Shown here: piece by piece, positions 34,269 to 47,475 of the stretch
Layout: every line of letters begins with the position of its first letter
How positions within the stretch are numbered: the stretch's first letter is position 1
Assembly (NCBI GenBank): GCA_021234155.1
Contig: JAJEKV010000004.1
Location: 4,592,109-4,656,108, forward strand
DNA from: Isoetes taiwanensis
Taxonomy: Eukaryota > Streptophyta > Lycopodiopsida > Isoetales > Isoetaceae
Direction of reading: 5' to 3'
DNA length: 64,000 nt
The notes under the pieces: model-generated
The model's database searches: none
What the model was told of the DNA's origin: nothing
The model's input: the letters and a program-made list of their open reading frames with translations, nothing else
Made by a program: the position numbers and the translations under genes

Positions 34269-36090
34269 ATAGGTATTATGTTCTCTGCTCTTAGTTTTTA
34301 TCAGACTAGATGTTGCAGTCATAACTGCAAAGCATTCTCTAAAACTAAGTAAAGACCTGAAGTTGATATTCAGCACTGATCTCCTAGCAGCTGGTTGTTT
34401 GTTTTTAGAAGCTTTGTATTGGATAGAGTATAGTTTGGACTTCATTTCCTTATTTTTTGGTCACATCTTAAAATTCTGAAACATATAGCGAAGTTGAAAT
34501 TGGAGATTTTTGCTTTATGGAGGAAGAGAGACGCCATTTTAGTTAACGAAAGAGTTTGAATTGCCATGGAAGGGAATGTTCAGCGGTTGAGTTGTGTTTC
34601 TTATACTATTACATAGCTAAATGCATGTGATCATGTGGGATAAGGTGGTAGAAAGCACATTAAGAATAAATGAGTGTGGCAATGAAGTAAAACCAAGTAT
34701 GTCTAGGCAACAAAGCTCTTGCATGTGACTCTAGGTCTTTGGAAACGTTTGATGGCTGATCACTTTAAGCAGATCCAAGCTATTAGAATATACTAATATA
34801 AGACACACCATATTAAAACGTCTGTGTCGAACCAAGGAAATAGTATTAAGACAGACATGTGCTTTTGTCCCTATTTTTGTGCTGGCAAAGGAGAATCTAG
34901 ATAATGTAATGGACCCTTATTTCCAGGTGGCCTGACCTTTACAATTCCTAGACATTGCTAGCATTGGCAGAACCTTTTAGCCGACAAGACGAACATCGCA
35001 TTGTCAATTTACCATCTCTGGTTTGTTAAGACATGAGATTTTATCTCGAGACATGATCTTGCATGGTGGTGATGCTTAAGGAACACTGAGTAAGTAATAT
35101 GCACTTTTAAATCTAGTAATATTCTCTTAGTATTTAGCAGTTTTAAGAAGTCAATTGATACGGTTTTATAGTAGAAAAGGCTAAGATTTGAACTTCGTTG
35201 AGCAGAAAAGGCTAAGATTTGAACTTCGTTGAGCATAGCAACTTCAACAAGACTCTCTTTTGTATTAACGAACTGGGGCGTGAAGACATAGAAAGAAGAG
35301 AAGAAAAAATTACGAGAAGCGGATATGGAGAAAATAGAAGTCTAGAAGGAAAAAAGAGAGTTTGCGAGAAGATCACAGGCTGAATTTTGAAGGTGTCGCA
35401 TTGCGCATAGCCATATAGGGGGCACCATGTTGAGAGTTACATTCAATTGTTCTATGTATCTACTTCCTCCAAGTTATATTCTAGGTTATATGATGTGTAA
35501 TGGCAAGGGCACGATGCATGTGCTTGACGTGAGAGAATGGAATGACATATCGATTATATGTCGTGTCCAAGTTTTGTAATGTTACATGCCGGTGGGATCA
35601 GAAACATTCTATACCTAGGCAGACTTTGATCCAAATGGCCAACAAACATGTTCATGTCGTTGCCATGTGCCCAGCTATTTTTGTCAATGTGACTCAAACT
35701 TTAATTAATGTTTACATTTTTATAAAGTTATCAAATAATCATGTCATGACTATATGGGAACTTATCGCTCTGACAGAGAGTCCATGTTTCAGGAGATTCC
35801 AATGTCTTTGCCAAGCATTTGGAAGATAGAAACTACATTTTTTTTATTTTGTAACTAGACATTGATATAGGGAACTTTATATTACAAACTACAGAGGCAA
35901 AAGTCATTATCAAAACATGTAATTTCTGTAAAAAGGAACATTATCAAAACATGTAATTTCTGTAAAAAGTAATCAAACATGCTTTTGACTAGTTTTTTTT
36001 TTGTTGAGGGAATGAAGCTTTTTAATCATTAATTATGGAGAATAAGTACAAAATAAGGATAGTGCATGACAAATAATGTCAGCAACATCT
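34269..36090. other. No gene recognised; two short tandem duplications
   Basis: No convincing frame. AGAAAAGGCTAAGATTTGAA repeats as a 31-bp unit at 35173-35203 and 35204-35234. CATTATCAAAACATGTAATT repeats as a 34-bp unit at 35905-35938 and 35939-35970. Confidence 0.55.
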
Positions 36091-36112
36091 ACTAGGAACA
36101 TTTGGACTTGAA

Positions 36113-36145
36113 GAAGGAAGGAAGGAAGGAAGGAAGGAAGGAAGG
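36113..36145. repeat. (GAAG)n microsatellite
   Basis: About eight GAAG/AAGG units in a row on the plus strand. It lies just beyond the 3' side of the minus-strand LINE. Confidence 0.95.
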
Positions 36146-36525
36146 TGTATTTTTACGTCGTAGCACTAGCCAGCATCCCTTAGGACATACGACGGCACAT
36201 GGCATGTTCTTGCAATCCCCTTTCAAGGAGCACCGCCCCCTACAAGGATACCAGGGGCCAAAGGTCCTAAGATACCAAGATCCTAGTGAGGATAAGCCCA
36301 TATAAAATATGAAGTTCGACCAATAATAGCATAGTTTATGGGCAGGAACAACATTATGTAGTACTCTTAAGATATATTTAAGAGCATAATATCCTGCAAT
36401 TATCAAAAAGATATTGCTGTCCAAGACAGCAGCATTTTCTGGAATAGCATAAGCTGGACTCATTCTGCTAATGAAGCCAACAACATTTTATGTAGATTCC
36501 CTGAGCCAGTAATCTGCAAAAAGAG

Positions 36526-37983
36526 CTAATGAAAAATGAAGCAGGTATAAGAAATTATCAAATTATAAGTGTCAATGAAGTGAAAGTGATCCCTGAACTG
36601 TGGAAACAGGATTGGTGTAAAATGCTTCCCCCAGTCAACAATCTCAAGCAGCCTGTTTGAGTTACATGTGGAATATAAATGGATCAGAGTGCCATAGCAG
36701 TCTGCTCTACCACTGTGATAGTAATAACACTCCCTGTATAATTCAAACTGCCTATCTATCATATCACTGCTGTTGGCATTCATGAACCACCAAAGCACAT
36801 ACATTAGCTGAGTTTCCCTACAAAATTCTTTTGCCAACTCAACCTCCCTCTTTGGGATCTCATTTATATTCTCACACATTTTCCCTTTAACCTGACCTGT
36901 CCAGAAGCTGTAATCAACCTGTGTTTGTACCTGATCCTGCACCTTTTGATGTTCTGACAGTGGCTGGCCAATATATTTAGATGCTTCAACATCATCAAAT
37001 TGCAGATCGAGTTTAAACTTGCAATTCCAGAGATAATCTAGCAAGATCAGAATCTGTGTTAGTAATGTCTTCATGACAGTTCAGTTTAAATAAATTAAAG
37101 TAGCCATTAAATTGTCCAAAAGAATTCCAATGTTGATCAAAATGTGCATCATCATATTTATTTCTTTGAGCAGTAGCTGTAAGCTCTATGTCAAAGATAA
37201 CCTGCAATTTTATCCAGAAAATAGCCAAGTTGTGACCACCATATAAGCATCTATTCCTGTGTTTCCATATGTTCCAGAGAGTAATGAAGCATATAGTATT
37301 GGTAAGAGCATTATTATTCATCATTTCAGCCTGCTCAGAAATGTGCCAATAGCTAGCTGCTTTGGATGGCAAATTGGAATTACTCAAATAGTCATGGACC
37401 CGAGATACCTTGTATTTGTTTTTGCCACTTAGGGACCAATCATTTTCAAAAATGGGATTTGCATCCAGATTTATGTTGGCCACCTTGCTGATGATGTGCT
37501 TATAAAGCATTATGTCAGTGCTAGAACCTTTAATTTTAGCCTTAAGCTTAGTCCACGAAATCCAATTTCCACTGGACCAGAGGTCACCTAGGTTGCAGAC
37601 ATTATTATGAATCCATTTTCTATAGATCTTTGGATGAATTATGGACAAAGGAATGTTATCTCTTTTAGACAAAGCAGGATTCCAGAAAATATGCATAGCT
37701 TGATGAGCTTGATTTAACTTAGTGTGAGAGAAAGCTTTGGAAACATTATTCCATGCCATTAAAATATTTCTCATCAAAGGGGAGGTATTGGCAGCTTTGA
37801 TGTCAAAGAATGCAGAATGAGGGAGCTGATGTTCAATAGAAGAATGGCCCTTAATAACACTTCTTGAAAGCCAGTATTGAAAAAATTTAGTAGCAGGATT
37901 TTGTCTTTGAAAAAGAGTTTTCCAGATATATTCCCCCCCCAAAGCATATGCTTGTAGCAGTAAATTTTTGCATCCAAGGCCAC
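36526..37983 (-). pseudogene. L1 C-terminal region (zf-RVT type)
   Basis: Frame 37942-37013 (309 codons) reads IWKTLFQRQNPATKFFQYWL early on and has WHISEQAEMMNNNALTNTIC followed by FITLWNIWKHRNRCLYGG. That is the conserved zf-RVT end of plant L1 ORF2 with the WNIWKHRN motif. A shifted frame, 37074-36526, continues with charged and aromatic sequence of unknown role. A frameshift near 37940-37980 separates this part from the RT. Confidence 0.85.
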
Positions 37984-38009
37984 CTAATGACTTCTTTTGG
38001 TTACATAAT

Positions 38010-39497
38010 TCAGTTTACCAAATGTTTCTTGCCCCAAATGAAGTTCCTAATGATCCTCTCTAATTGCTGATAGATGCATTTTGGAGCAATAAGGACAGAA
38101 GAAAAATATACATGTGAGCTTGCTATGACAGAGGAAGCAATGATAGTCCTGCCAGCTAGAGAAAGATAACTGCCATAATTATTAAGCTTCTTCCTAATCT
38201 TTTCTACAATGGAACTCCAAAGAGTCTTGATATTTATATCCAGACCTAAAGGCATACCTAGCAATTTTGTGGCTTGGTTGGCTGCAGCACACTTTATGCC
38301 AAAAATATCTAATTGGCTGGAGGCACCAATGATGATAGATTTGTGGAAATTCAAATGAATACCTGAAGCTTGGCTAAAATTATGAATGATTCTCAGGAAG
38401 AAGATATTTTTAACATCATTTTGTAAGAATGAGAATGTATCATCTGCTCAACTGATTTTGAGATTTAGGCATAACCCTTTGATATTTCCAAGATTTTGAT
38501 GATGTAAAATTTGATCAGCAGCAATAATAAATAGATAAGGTGCTAGAGGGCAACCTTGTCTGACTCCTTTCTTAAGGGGGAAGAAATTACCTGGAGAAAC
38601 ATTGACCAGAACAGATGATTGAGCACGAGAGTTTAGACCTATTACCAACTGAATCAACTTGTCAGGGAAACCAATTTTTCTTAGGGCTAATTCCAAAAAA
38701 TCCCATCTGATAGAGTCAAAGGCCTTTGAGAAGTCCAGCTTTAGAAGGATGCAATTTTGGTTTGAAAATTTAGCCCAGTGTAGCCCCTCCATGGCAACAA
38801 TATAATTGTCAAGGATATATCTATTTGGCAAGAAGGCAGACTGATTTATGGAGATGTTGGTCTGCAAATAACCTTTAATTCTGTTTGCTAGAATTTTGGC
38901 ACAAAATTTATAAGAGGTATTAGTGAAGAAGATAGGTCTCCAATCACTAAAAGTCTCAGGAGTAACCAGACCAGAAGCAATGGCAGGATGTAAATGATTA
39001 GTCATCCAAAAACCATGATTTATTTGAATGAAATCATTTTTAATTTCATCCCAAAAATTTATATAGAACTCTGGGGGAAGGCCATCAGGTCCAGGGCTTT
39101 TTCCTTTAGCAAGACTCATAAGAGTGGTTTTAATCTCAATTTCATTGGGCAGATCTGTAATATTATTCGAGATTGGAGCAGAGCCATAATCAGGCAGGGA
39201 ATTTAAAAGATCAATGAATTCTTTAACATCGGGAGACTGCCAAGATGTATTACCACTATTAGAGAAAATTTCTGAGTATTTTGAATAAAAGAAATGACTT
39301 ATTTTTTTGGCATCTTCAAGAGAGACCCCATGATCATTTCTGACTGCCATAATTTGATTTTTTAGGACCCTATTTTTTGCCACTCTGAAGAAGAGTTTGG
39401 AATTATTATTGTCCATGTTTGATAGATATTTAATCTTGCTTATCAAGGTTCCCTCAAATTCTCCTTGATCTCCTGAATATTCTATTAGATTCCACAA
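38010..39497 (-). pseudogene. L1 reverse transcriptase with TGA at the catalytic block
   Basis: A 349-codon frame holds the RT motifs LAKGKSPGPDGLPPEFYINF, FSDWRPIFFTNTSYKFCAKI, QSAFLPNRYILDNYIVAMEG, LKLDFSKAFDSIRWDFL (catalytic Asp) and GVRQGCPLAPYLFIIAADQI. It ends at TGA (38448-38450, minus), immediately before ADDTFSFLQND, the catalytic Asp pair. The protein then continues open through SGIHLNFHKS, LLGMPLGLDI and LAGRTIIASSVI to about 38010. The only large defect in this half is thus one stop codon in place of the residue before ADD, usually Phe, Tyr or Leu. Confidence 0.93.
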
Positions 39498-39740
39498 AGA
39501 TTCTGCTATATTTTCTAATACTCTAATGAAATTCCCCTAGATCCAAAGTCCAAGATACATTAGGATTCATTGCGATTCTATAAAGAATCCCGTAAATTCC
39601 CCAACATTCCCTTAACATTTTGCCAAACTCTCTACAATTCTGTGAAAAACTCATAAATTCCTTTAGATTCTAAAAGATTTTCCTAGATTCTCTATGATTT
39701 CCATAGATTCCTCAAGATTCGTTCAAGATTCTAGTAATGT
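39470..39740. repeat. Third block of AGATTC-type degenerate repeat
   Basis: TCCTGAATATTCTATTAGAT, TAGATTCTAAAAGATTTTCC and similar words repeat in the orientation seen at 32.8-33.2 kb. The LINE 5' end lies at its edge, so the element probably inserted into a longer array. Confidence 0.75.
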
Positions 39741-42600
39741 TCTATTATGAAAAGTGAAATCAATAAAATGGTTGATAATCGTTATTGTCTGTTTCATCCA
39801 TGAGTTGCACGTTACATCTTCCAAATTCTCCAGAATTGACTGATATGGTGACCCAAAACCCATAAATCCTAAACCGCTGAAATCTTCAGAGTTGCATCAT
39901 GTGATGAATCTCTTTACCCCAAACACACGTGGGCCCAAAACCCGTGGACCCTAAACCCATAAATCATAAACCGATGTCGAGCAATAATTGTTGTGCCTTG
40001 GTTCAGTAAATTATCCCATATAACCATTTATAAAGATACAATTTTGGAAGGCTTATAAATAGACACTTTGGGGGCCTAGTGAGTGCGTAACTGAAGAGTA
40101 AGCATATCAATGCCGGGCATATATAGAGGCGTATGTCAGTCTGGAAACTAATAAGGTTGGAAAGCACTACATTTTTTATATGATAAAATCTCTTGGGAAT
40201 CTTATAACATGTTGCATTAAATTCTCCATCTCATACATGTAGTTACATGGGTTGAAAGACGTATAGAATAAAAAAATGCTATAAATTTAAGTCATAAAAA
40301 ATGTAAATAAATGCTAGTTTTTGGCAATTTGTATTCCTCTAATAAATTTGAATCCCATATTTTCTCCCTTGTCTTGCAAAATGTTAATCTCAAAAATTTC
40401 AAGACATGTGATAAACAATATCACTAGATGGTTTTGTAGAGTCATTGACTTAGACTTTTAAGGAATGGGTTGAGAAGCATGAAAGCATAAAGTAGCATCA
40501 TTAAGAAGAATCTTTTATCGAGGTTTATCTTTAGTTTAGAGTCGACTCATAAATTCAATCAAAGTTATAAATTGTTTAGTTGTGCCCCAAAGACAATACG
40601 TTGTTCGTTGTTCGGTTGCGCTTTAGTTTAGAATCAACTCATAAATTCAATCAAAGTTGCAAATTGTTTGGTTGTGCCCCAAAGAGTTTCTTTCGATGGT
40701 TGCATCAATCAACAAGGATATGACGTCTTAATAATGTTATAAGAGGTAGGATCAGTACATTGGAACTTTTATAAAATCCAATTGAATTATATTCATTGTT
40801 ATTGAAAATTATTCCTATAGAATATCATGTAATAAGGGCATAAGTTAAGAAAGATATGAAAACTATATGTATATTTCTTGCAGAATCTTATAAACACTTG
40901 CAAGTCTTGCAATACATGATAAGATACTTCCCAACTCCCTTCAAATGGAACAATATGTATCAATGACCGGCAATTCCATATCTTGATTGAGCACAAAGCA
41001 TAAAATGTTATGTAAACTTGAATATTTTATGTTGGGCCATGTCTAGCCATTGGCCATGTCATGCAGGACGAAGCATATAGTGTTCTCTAAACTTCAATAT
41101 TTTATGTTGGGCCATGTCTAGCCATTGGCCATGTCATGCAGGACGATATCAAGTTGTGGACATCGTCCTACATCGGCAAATACTTCCGCTCAAATTTGAA
41201 GGTTCGAAAGTAAGAAATCACTTGAGATAATTAGCATCTACATGTTAAGAGAAAACTCTTTCTAGAGTCTTGACAAAGACTTGAAGAAAAACTAAATTCA
41301 TGCACATCCATGTTTTTCAAACAAATAAACATTCCAGTTAAAGTTGGTTTAAAAAGCCCGTTGTGAAAGGCTTTCAAATGACATGTACAGCCAAGCTTTT
41401 AAGAGCAGACTTACAGTTACCCTAAAATTTTGCTACTCATTTGATGAGTTATTGCCACCTAATATGACCTTCAGGCTTCCAGTTTGTCCTTCCCGCATGA
41501 AGGCATGGTGTGCTAAAACTAGCTTGCAACCCTACATGGCACACCAATTAAATGTGTGTATCTAGTTATTCCTGCAGACAAAAAGCAGATCAGATAGACC
41601 ACAAATTGTTGTGCTTAAAACTTGAAATGCACTCAAATACAAAATATGAAAGAAGGATATTTCTGACGAACCTTCTCAATGAAGAAGTCAGTCCCCAGCA
41701 TGAATATCTTTCTTCAGCCTGACACTACCAGGACTGGCTTGGGAACCTTACTGGCAGATCAAAGAGGTGCCTCATGCTCATCTACCTTCGCATCCTCTTG
41801 AATGGCGTCAAGCTTCAGTAATTTCCTCTAATAAGTCATGCACACTGCAAAGAGATAGCACTTCAACCAACAAAGACACGAAGTTGGAACTACTTAAAAA
41901 TAGCAGCTTACGCAACCAGAAGTTACGCTAAAAAGAATCTAATAAGCTACAAACATTTACCTTGTTAACAGATGGCAATGGTGGTCTGTGATTTACACTA
42001 CTAGGAATGCGGACACAACCTTTAGCACAATTGTAGTTCTTGTAAGCATATGAAATGGAAAAAACTTTTACTGCAGTATCAAAGCCCAATATCACTGCAT
42101 TATATAAATGTATACATATGAAGCCATATAAACAATAAGTCATATACATACTGGGCCATGTAAGCCATATGAAGCCAAATAAACAGTAAGATGTATACAC
42201 ACCCAGAATGAAGCAGCAAAATCACTACAACTTCAATGCATTTTAGCAGTTCTTAGTTAGATGCTCCAATGGCAACGGATGTGTTCAATTCTCCCCTGCA
42301 CAAATACAGACATCACAAACCTTACAAATTTCAGTGCATGAACAGGAAATGGAAAAAAGAACTCCAATTTACTTCAATTGTATAATTAGCTTATTTTCTC
42401 TCTAAATCTATTCATGATAGATCTCCAAACAGAATTCGTGAGACCATATTTAGGGTTTAAACTTGAGCAGATAGAATATCCTAGCCATCTCTTGATATAT
42501 ATGTCCATCCTTAGCCTCAGGATCAAACGCATGACAGATTGGGTTGGAATAATTGAACTGAATGCTTTTTGCAGGGTCCTGCAATATCAAAGGACATTCA
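39741..42600. other. No gene recognised; two tandem duplications
   Basis: A+T-rich sequence without convincing frames. A 65-bp unit starting CTTTAGTTTAGA is present at 40529-40593 and 40621-40685. A 75-bp unit containing GGGCCATGTCTAGCCATTGG is tandem at 40997-41071 and 41072-41146. Confidence 0.55.
40997..41146. repeat. 75-bp tandem duplication
   Basis: Two adjacent copies. The last 51 bp (AATATTTTATGTTGGGCCAT onward to GGACGA) are identical and the first 24 bp diverge. Confidence 0.9.
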
Positions 42601-42639
42601 ACATAGATCCGCGGATCCAAACATCTGGGCTCTTACATT

Positions 42640-44270
42640 CAACATCTTAAGCTTGCTCGGAATGTGAAGGGTTTGCTGGATACTTTCTCCTTGGCCTCGG
42701 GCATTCTTCTGAATTGGGGTAAATGCTCCGCATTATGGGCCCAGGTGACTCCGCCTCCCCTTGTTTGGCTCTATTCCCTTGGAAGATGCTTCCAGGTAAT
42801 GTGTGTACTAAGCTGTTGGGTATTCCCTTTGGAGGGGATGTTTCCATGGGGAGGGTGTGGGATGAGATTTTGCAGGGGTTGCAGAAACACCTCAATTGGT
42901 GGAAGGGTAGCAACTTGTCCATGGCAGGTAGGATCACTATTGCCAAGTCAGTACTTTGTAGCACTCATGTGTATACAGCGTCTGCGATGTTAGCTCTCGA
43001 GGGTAAGATACGTGCTTTGGATAAGATTGTTCAAATTTTGTGTGGGGCGGGGATGATGAAGGGGCGGTTGTTAAAGTGGCTTGGTGGAAGTGTCTCGCCC
43101 GGGGAGGATGGGGGCTTGGCCATTCGGATTTGGCTTTGCATAGTAAGGTGTTGGTCTCCAAGTTTGTTTGGAGCATTCTGCGCAGGATGGAGCATCTTCT
43201 CCAGTCTTGTGGCTATTTGTTGTTGCGATCTCTTCGCCATTGTGTGGCGTTTGGGAAGCCGTCTCGTGCATGTGGAGTTGCTCTCGCACCGCCTTTGTTG
43301 TATGGTTTCCGGCCTTCCCACATGCATCCCCTTTTCTCATGGGGTGTTGCGGGCTTGGGATCATGTGCGTGTGCTCTTCCAGCTAGATTATGCCTCGGTT
43401 TATCACCACTCTTCTTCTTTCTTGTGGGTTCCTCTACCCCCAAGCACTTGCCCTTGGTCGCCACCGTGCATGCTCTGGACGAAGCCCGTTGGAGGCGAAG
43501 CTGCTGTGCTCACCTTGGAGGATTGGTATTGGGGTGGTCAGCTAGCCGTGGGGAGTTCTTTCGAGCTCGCTTTCGCTGAGGGAAAGCCAGGGACCGCTAT
43601 CGGGAACAAGTGGCGGGCGTATTCCGCTACACATACCTATAGTCCCTCGGGATGATGTGGTGGTGCAGGTTTGGAAGGTTCATCCGGATGTTGTGTCTTC
43701 TTGTTTTGTGCGGTCTTGTTACCGGGATTGGCTATTCATGACACCGCCCCGCCGTGCAAGTGGTCTCTGCGGCTTCCGGGTTCTCGATGGCGCTTCGGTT
43801 TGGACGTGGACATGGAGCTCACTTCCCCCACCGGAAGGTTAGGGTGCTTCAGAAGGTGTGGTGCAACCGTGATCGTGGTGAATGCCCTTGTGAGTCGGGC
43901 TTTAGGCGGGTGTGAGCCCTCTCGCGCCTTTGTTGTGGCCTTCATCGTGAGACGTGGAGCATTGTCCGATTTTATGCCCTCACTTGCAAAAGGCTGCCGG
44001 GATTGGGTTAGGGCAATCGTTTCGTGAGATTGACTAGCCGCCATTCTTGCCGCTTCATGTGTATCCTGGTACTTGGCCGCTCTTGCGGCAGCAAGCCTTG
44101 CATTTGTGCGTGGCTTGGTTGGTGTGGCTGATTTGGAAGCGGCGGCGGTTGTGGATCTTTCAGGGGATTCAGCAGCCTGCAGCCTCTCTAATTCCTCGAC
44201 TCAGGTACAAGCTATTTGCAAAAATGTTTACCTTTCTGGGCTCCAGAAGAGAACGTACAATCTTTAGCAG
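42640..44270 (+). mobile_element. L1-type LINE fragment, plus strand, G+C rich
   Basis: Read across frames, the plus strand encodes the part of plant L1 ORF2 downstream of the RT catalytic site: KGLLDTFSLASGILLNWGKC, KLLGIPFGGDVSMGRVWDEI, LNWWKGSNLSMAGRITIAKS, then VVKVAWWKCLARGGWGLGHS and DLALHSKVLVSKFVWSIL. Near the end it has PLHVYPGTWPLLRQQALHLC and LVWLIWKRRRLWIFQG, the zf-RVT terminus. 5' truncation places the start inside the RT. It is distinctly G+C richer than its flanks and than the other LINEs. Several antisense frames of 80-110 codons here are shadows. Confidence 0.88.
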
Positions 44271-46440
44271 TGAACTGTTGCCGCGCAGTCACAAAAGGAC
44301 CATAACCCATTAAAAAAATAGATGAGCAAACCCACGCCATAGCTCAAGGTTTCTTGAGTTATTGCAAGGAACCCGAGAACATTAAAATATAATTGTGGCA
44401 AATCGTGGCTTTAAAGCCCCTACTTAAACAAAGCAAAAAATTGATGTTGTTGCCATACATGCTTGGTTTATATTTTGAACCTTTCTGTCGTGACAAATGT
44501 TCCTGGAATATCTTACTTAGCTCCCTGATTCACAGAACCTTAGTCAGCAATACGTTTCCCCTTCACAAAATTGCACGATTAACCATTAGTAAATCAAATA
44601 GCTCCTGACTAGAGCTACACATGAAACAAACTCAAGAATAAATAGGAAGAACAAAGGCAATTAAAGCTTTTGCCCTTTGTTCTCTATTCGCCTAGAACAT
44701 CGAATAAATCACACAGAAGCATATTTAATCCAATATATCCTAATCAAAAGCAATCAGGTAGAGATATTTAATCTAGATAAATATTTATCATGTGCCCTTG
44801 AATGTTTGCACAAGTTTGCTTCAGCCAGTTTGCTTACCAGCCACATACCTTCGACAAAACTTTGGCTCCTCCACCCGCCATTATTCATGCCCAAATGCTA
44901 ACCTATGTCTTTTTGGCTAGTTTAAAGTAGGTAAAAATCATTTCGAAGTGCAAAACCACGATCTTGCCCTAAATCGAAATTTCTCTGCTTGTTTTAAGGT
45001 AAGCAGATCTCAGACAGACACATCGAAAATCAAACTGACAGTACCGGGTAAGGCGGACAAAATCGTGTATGGCTCAAATCCAGCATATCCGCCTTTGGCA
45101 TCGATTTATCTCATCTGATATTTGCCCTGTAGACTAGGAAACAACCAGTTTATGCAGAAGCCAGTTTTGGCACCACGAATTAGGCACATTTCGGCTACAT
45201 AGCATCTGGAAATAGGGTTAAACAGTTAGTAACTCTTTTAGCTCCTTTCCAAAATTATTATCTGAACCACGAATCTGACACAGCAAGGCACAACCATTTC
45301 CAAACCAGTAGAACAAAGGGCATTTTTGGGCAATGATTTACCCATTGCTATCCCTGTAAACCTGATTCTATGCCATAGTTTTTGGCACAGAGGCCCACTA
45401 GCATCTTAGCCGATTGAACACAGGCAGCACCCTGAGAATAATAATAACATTGAACCATCGGTGCAAATTGCCACTCAAATTATCTTCAAGACCCTTAAAT
45501 GCGCACAACACTGATAGTAGAAATTGGATTCCCCAGATCCATATTTGAGCAGAGCTATAAATCTGATTACCTAAACATCCAACCATGGTTGTACTCATGC
45601 ATTGCATCATAGCTCTGCCCGAGTTCTGCCGTTGTCGCCAATAGGGGACGCAGAAAAGCGAAGAGAAAAAAAATGGCTAGCACTTCAAAATTTTAGATGG
45701 TTCCAAAGAATTAATAATTAATAAATAATAATCAGCACTAAATCCTCCTTGCGACGTTATGGTTATGCATTCATCCCATTAATCCCTTTAATATGATTTG
45801 CCACGTCATAGTGTGCATTAATGAAATTAATAATGGGCAGACTTTTAAATAACGGTCTAGATTAGATGCCCTAATTTGAAGGGTGTAGATTAAATGCCCT
45901 AAAAATCGCACCTTCCTTGCAGCTTCTCAAAAAACTCAAGGGCTAGGATTTCTCCTTCCCCCATGATCTGACGATCCAGAGGCATGGTGCATGCCCCCCA
46001 TGCATGCCCATGCATGGCACACATAGAGATCAAACGGCCAAATGTGTGCCACCTCACCTCCCGAAAACAAATGGCCTTGATTCATTGGAGTATGTAGACA
46101 ATCTATATAACCATCATCCAATTAAATTGGGATTATGTCAACTCCAAAATCACGCCAACCTGCTATTGTCTTCTAGGGGGTTTTTGTTTTTTTTAATCTT
46201 TTTTTTTGGACTTCAAAAATAACATAAGGTTGCGATTCACGTGTGACTTTTCATATGCGAATTGAAATATGCAAAAATGAAGAGCAAGTTGCTAACATAG
46301 ATGAGACCAAAATTGCTTGCTCGATAGATGATAATATTAGGTTTGATAATAACAGATTGCATTATTTGCGAGGCAATTCCAGACTCGAAATTATCGATAC
46401 ATGGCACAAATATCATACAAAAATATCATATATTCCAATA
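44271..46440. other. No gene recognised
   Basis: No convincing frame. The patch 45,980-46,016 holds two CATGCATG words (the RY/Sph motif of seed-type promoters) and a TATA-like CTATATAACC follows near 46,103. Whether this is a promoter for anything is unknown. Confidence 0.45.
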
Positions 46441-46445
46441 AAACA

Positions 46446-47061
46446 TTAAGGGATCAATCCATGTTTTTCCACGTATTTAACAAGGTGTGGTTCCATGTCA
46501 GCCGTTCTATCCAGTTCTGGGTATGAATCTAACACTTCACCCACCGTCATCCCCATAGCCAAATTATGCATAATAGACACAAACTTCACCGTAAAAATCA
46601 TCCGTCGCGAAAAGTTTTTGGATTGTAAGATGGTGGATTCAGGGCCCTGTGGTTTGATTGTAGAAGCATTTGAGAGCATCATCATCCACTATGATTATAT
46701 CATCCTTATTCTCGATACCAAGTTCGGTCCATCATGTTACTCAAGTGTTTGATGAAGATAGGCTTTGCTGTTGGATCCTTGGGATTAGTGAACTTCACAC
46801 ATTTGTTCTCGATCCCAAAAGGTCAACCAATGTCTACGATTTCCCCAGTGCCTCCAAAGTATCCTTGATGTTCCTTAGTTCCATGGATGACCAAATACCA
46901 ACTCGAAATAACTTGAATGCCTCATCTAGCATCTCCTTCAAGTGCGCCGCGGATAGATCCACTTGGTGTTTGATTCTACCGTGTGTCCGATGAAACCGAT
47001 CTCTAGCCACTTTATTTTTTGGAAAAGTCTTGCAAAGGACTCCGTTTAGGTCTAACACCAC
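46446..47061 (-). pseudogene. FCP1/NIF-type phosphatase segment (element B copy)
   Basis: On the minus strand 47061-46834 reads MVLDLNGVLCKTFPKNKVAR and LFRVGIWSSMELRNIKDTLE. Frameshifted pieces follow: NKCVKFTNPKDPTAKPIFIK, HLSNMMDRTWYRE, DDIIIVDDDALKCFYNQ and the C-terminal MTVGEVLDSYPEL, then EPHLVKYVEKHGLIP. These are the HAD motifs of an FCP1-homology phosphatase: motif I DLNGVL with Asn for the second Asp, and the late Asp cluster VDDD. It is the second such segment in the window and likewise sits inside a transposon-like domain, here as the last recognisable piece of a minus-strand gene series. Confidence 0.82.
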
Positions 47062-47143
47062 AACCTTTTTAGAAACGCAATGGAAGCTGAAACATCAAAC
47101 ATGTATCCCGGTCCAAGAAGATAACGATAACACAAACAATACA

Positions 47144-47270
47144 AACGCCAAGCGTGATTTGAGATAGTCAATCAAATCAAGCTTTCGGCGTGATTTAGTT
47201 TGACAACGAAAAATAATCAAAGCACGATTTAATTCAAAGGTAATACAAATTAAAATCGCTGCGGGCGCGA
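47144..47270. repeat. Degenerate palindromic-motif cluster
   Basis: Four diverged relatives of CACGCCWGGCGTG lie 35-45 bp apart: AACGCCAAGCGTG (47144-47156), AGCTTTCGGCGTG (47180-47192), AAGCACGATTT (about 47219) and GCGGGCGCG (about 47261). They are followed by GATTT-type spacers like those at 49.4 kb, and lie between the NIF segment and the next upstream coding piece, probably in an intron. Confidence 0.6.
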
Positions 47271-47475
47271 TTTCGTGGGCAAGGCCATACCTATCATCTT
47301 CGGGCCATTTGCCGCCGGGCCATTCATTCCCCTTCGCCAATTTTTAATCTTCGTCTTCTTTCGATTTGTTAGAATTGTTATTTTCTATTAGTTCCGCTGC
47401 ATCCTTCACAACCGACATTATTTTACTATTGATTTGGCAAACCTGTGGAATCACTAGAGCCGCCTTTGGTTGCCT

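Larger units (their letters stand above)
36146..39500 (-). mobile_element. L1-type LINE, minus strand, 5'-truncated
   Basis: The minus strand carries the plant L1 order: linker, reverse transcriptase (39497-38448), RT thumb (38354-38010), zf-RVT-type region (37983-37013) and a further C-terminal frame (37074-36526). The copy starts abruptly inside the AGATTC array at about 39.49 kb and has no endonuclease domain, so it is 5'-truncated. The exact 3' end is unclear. Codon use is A+T rich, unlike the LINE at 42.6 kb. Confidence 0.9.

Noticed and set aside
36102-36305. Small gene starting with a Lys-Glu-Gly-Arg repeat
   Set aside because: The repeat is translation of the GAAG microsatellite, and nothing supports coding.
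41996-42010. CACTA transposon terminus (CACTACTAGGAATG)
   Set aside because: No inverted partner or 3-bp duplication was found nearby; a chance match of a short motif is likely.
42937-43464. Antisense frames of 80-100 codons
   Set aside because: They are shadows of the G+C-rich plus-strand LINE.
46446-46685. DUF433-like antitoxin protein (AMGMTVGEVLDSYPEL)
   Set aside because: The resemblance is limited to one helix. The upstream frames show this is the C-terminus of the NIF-phosphatase segment.
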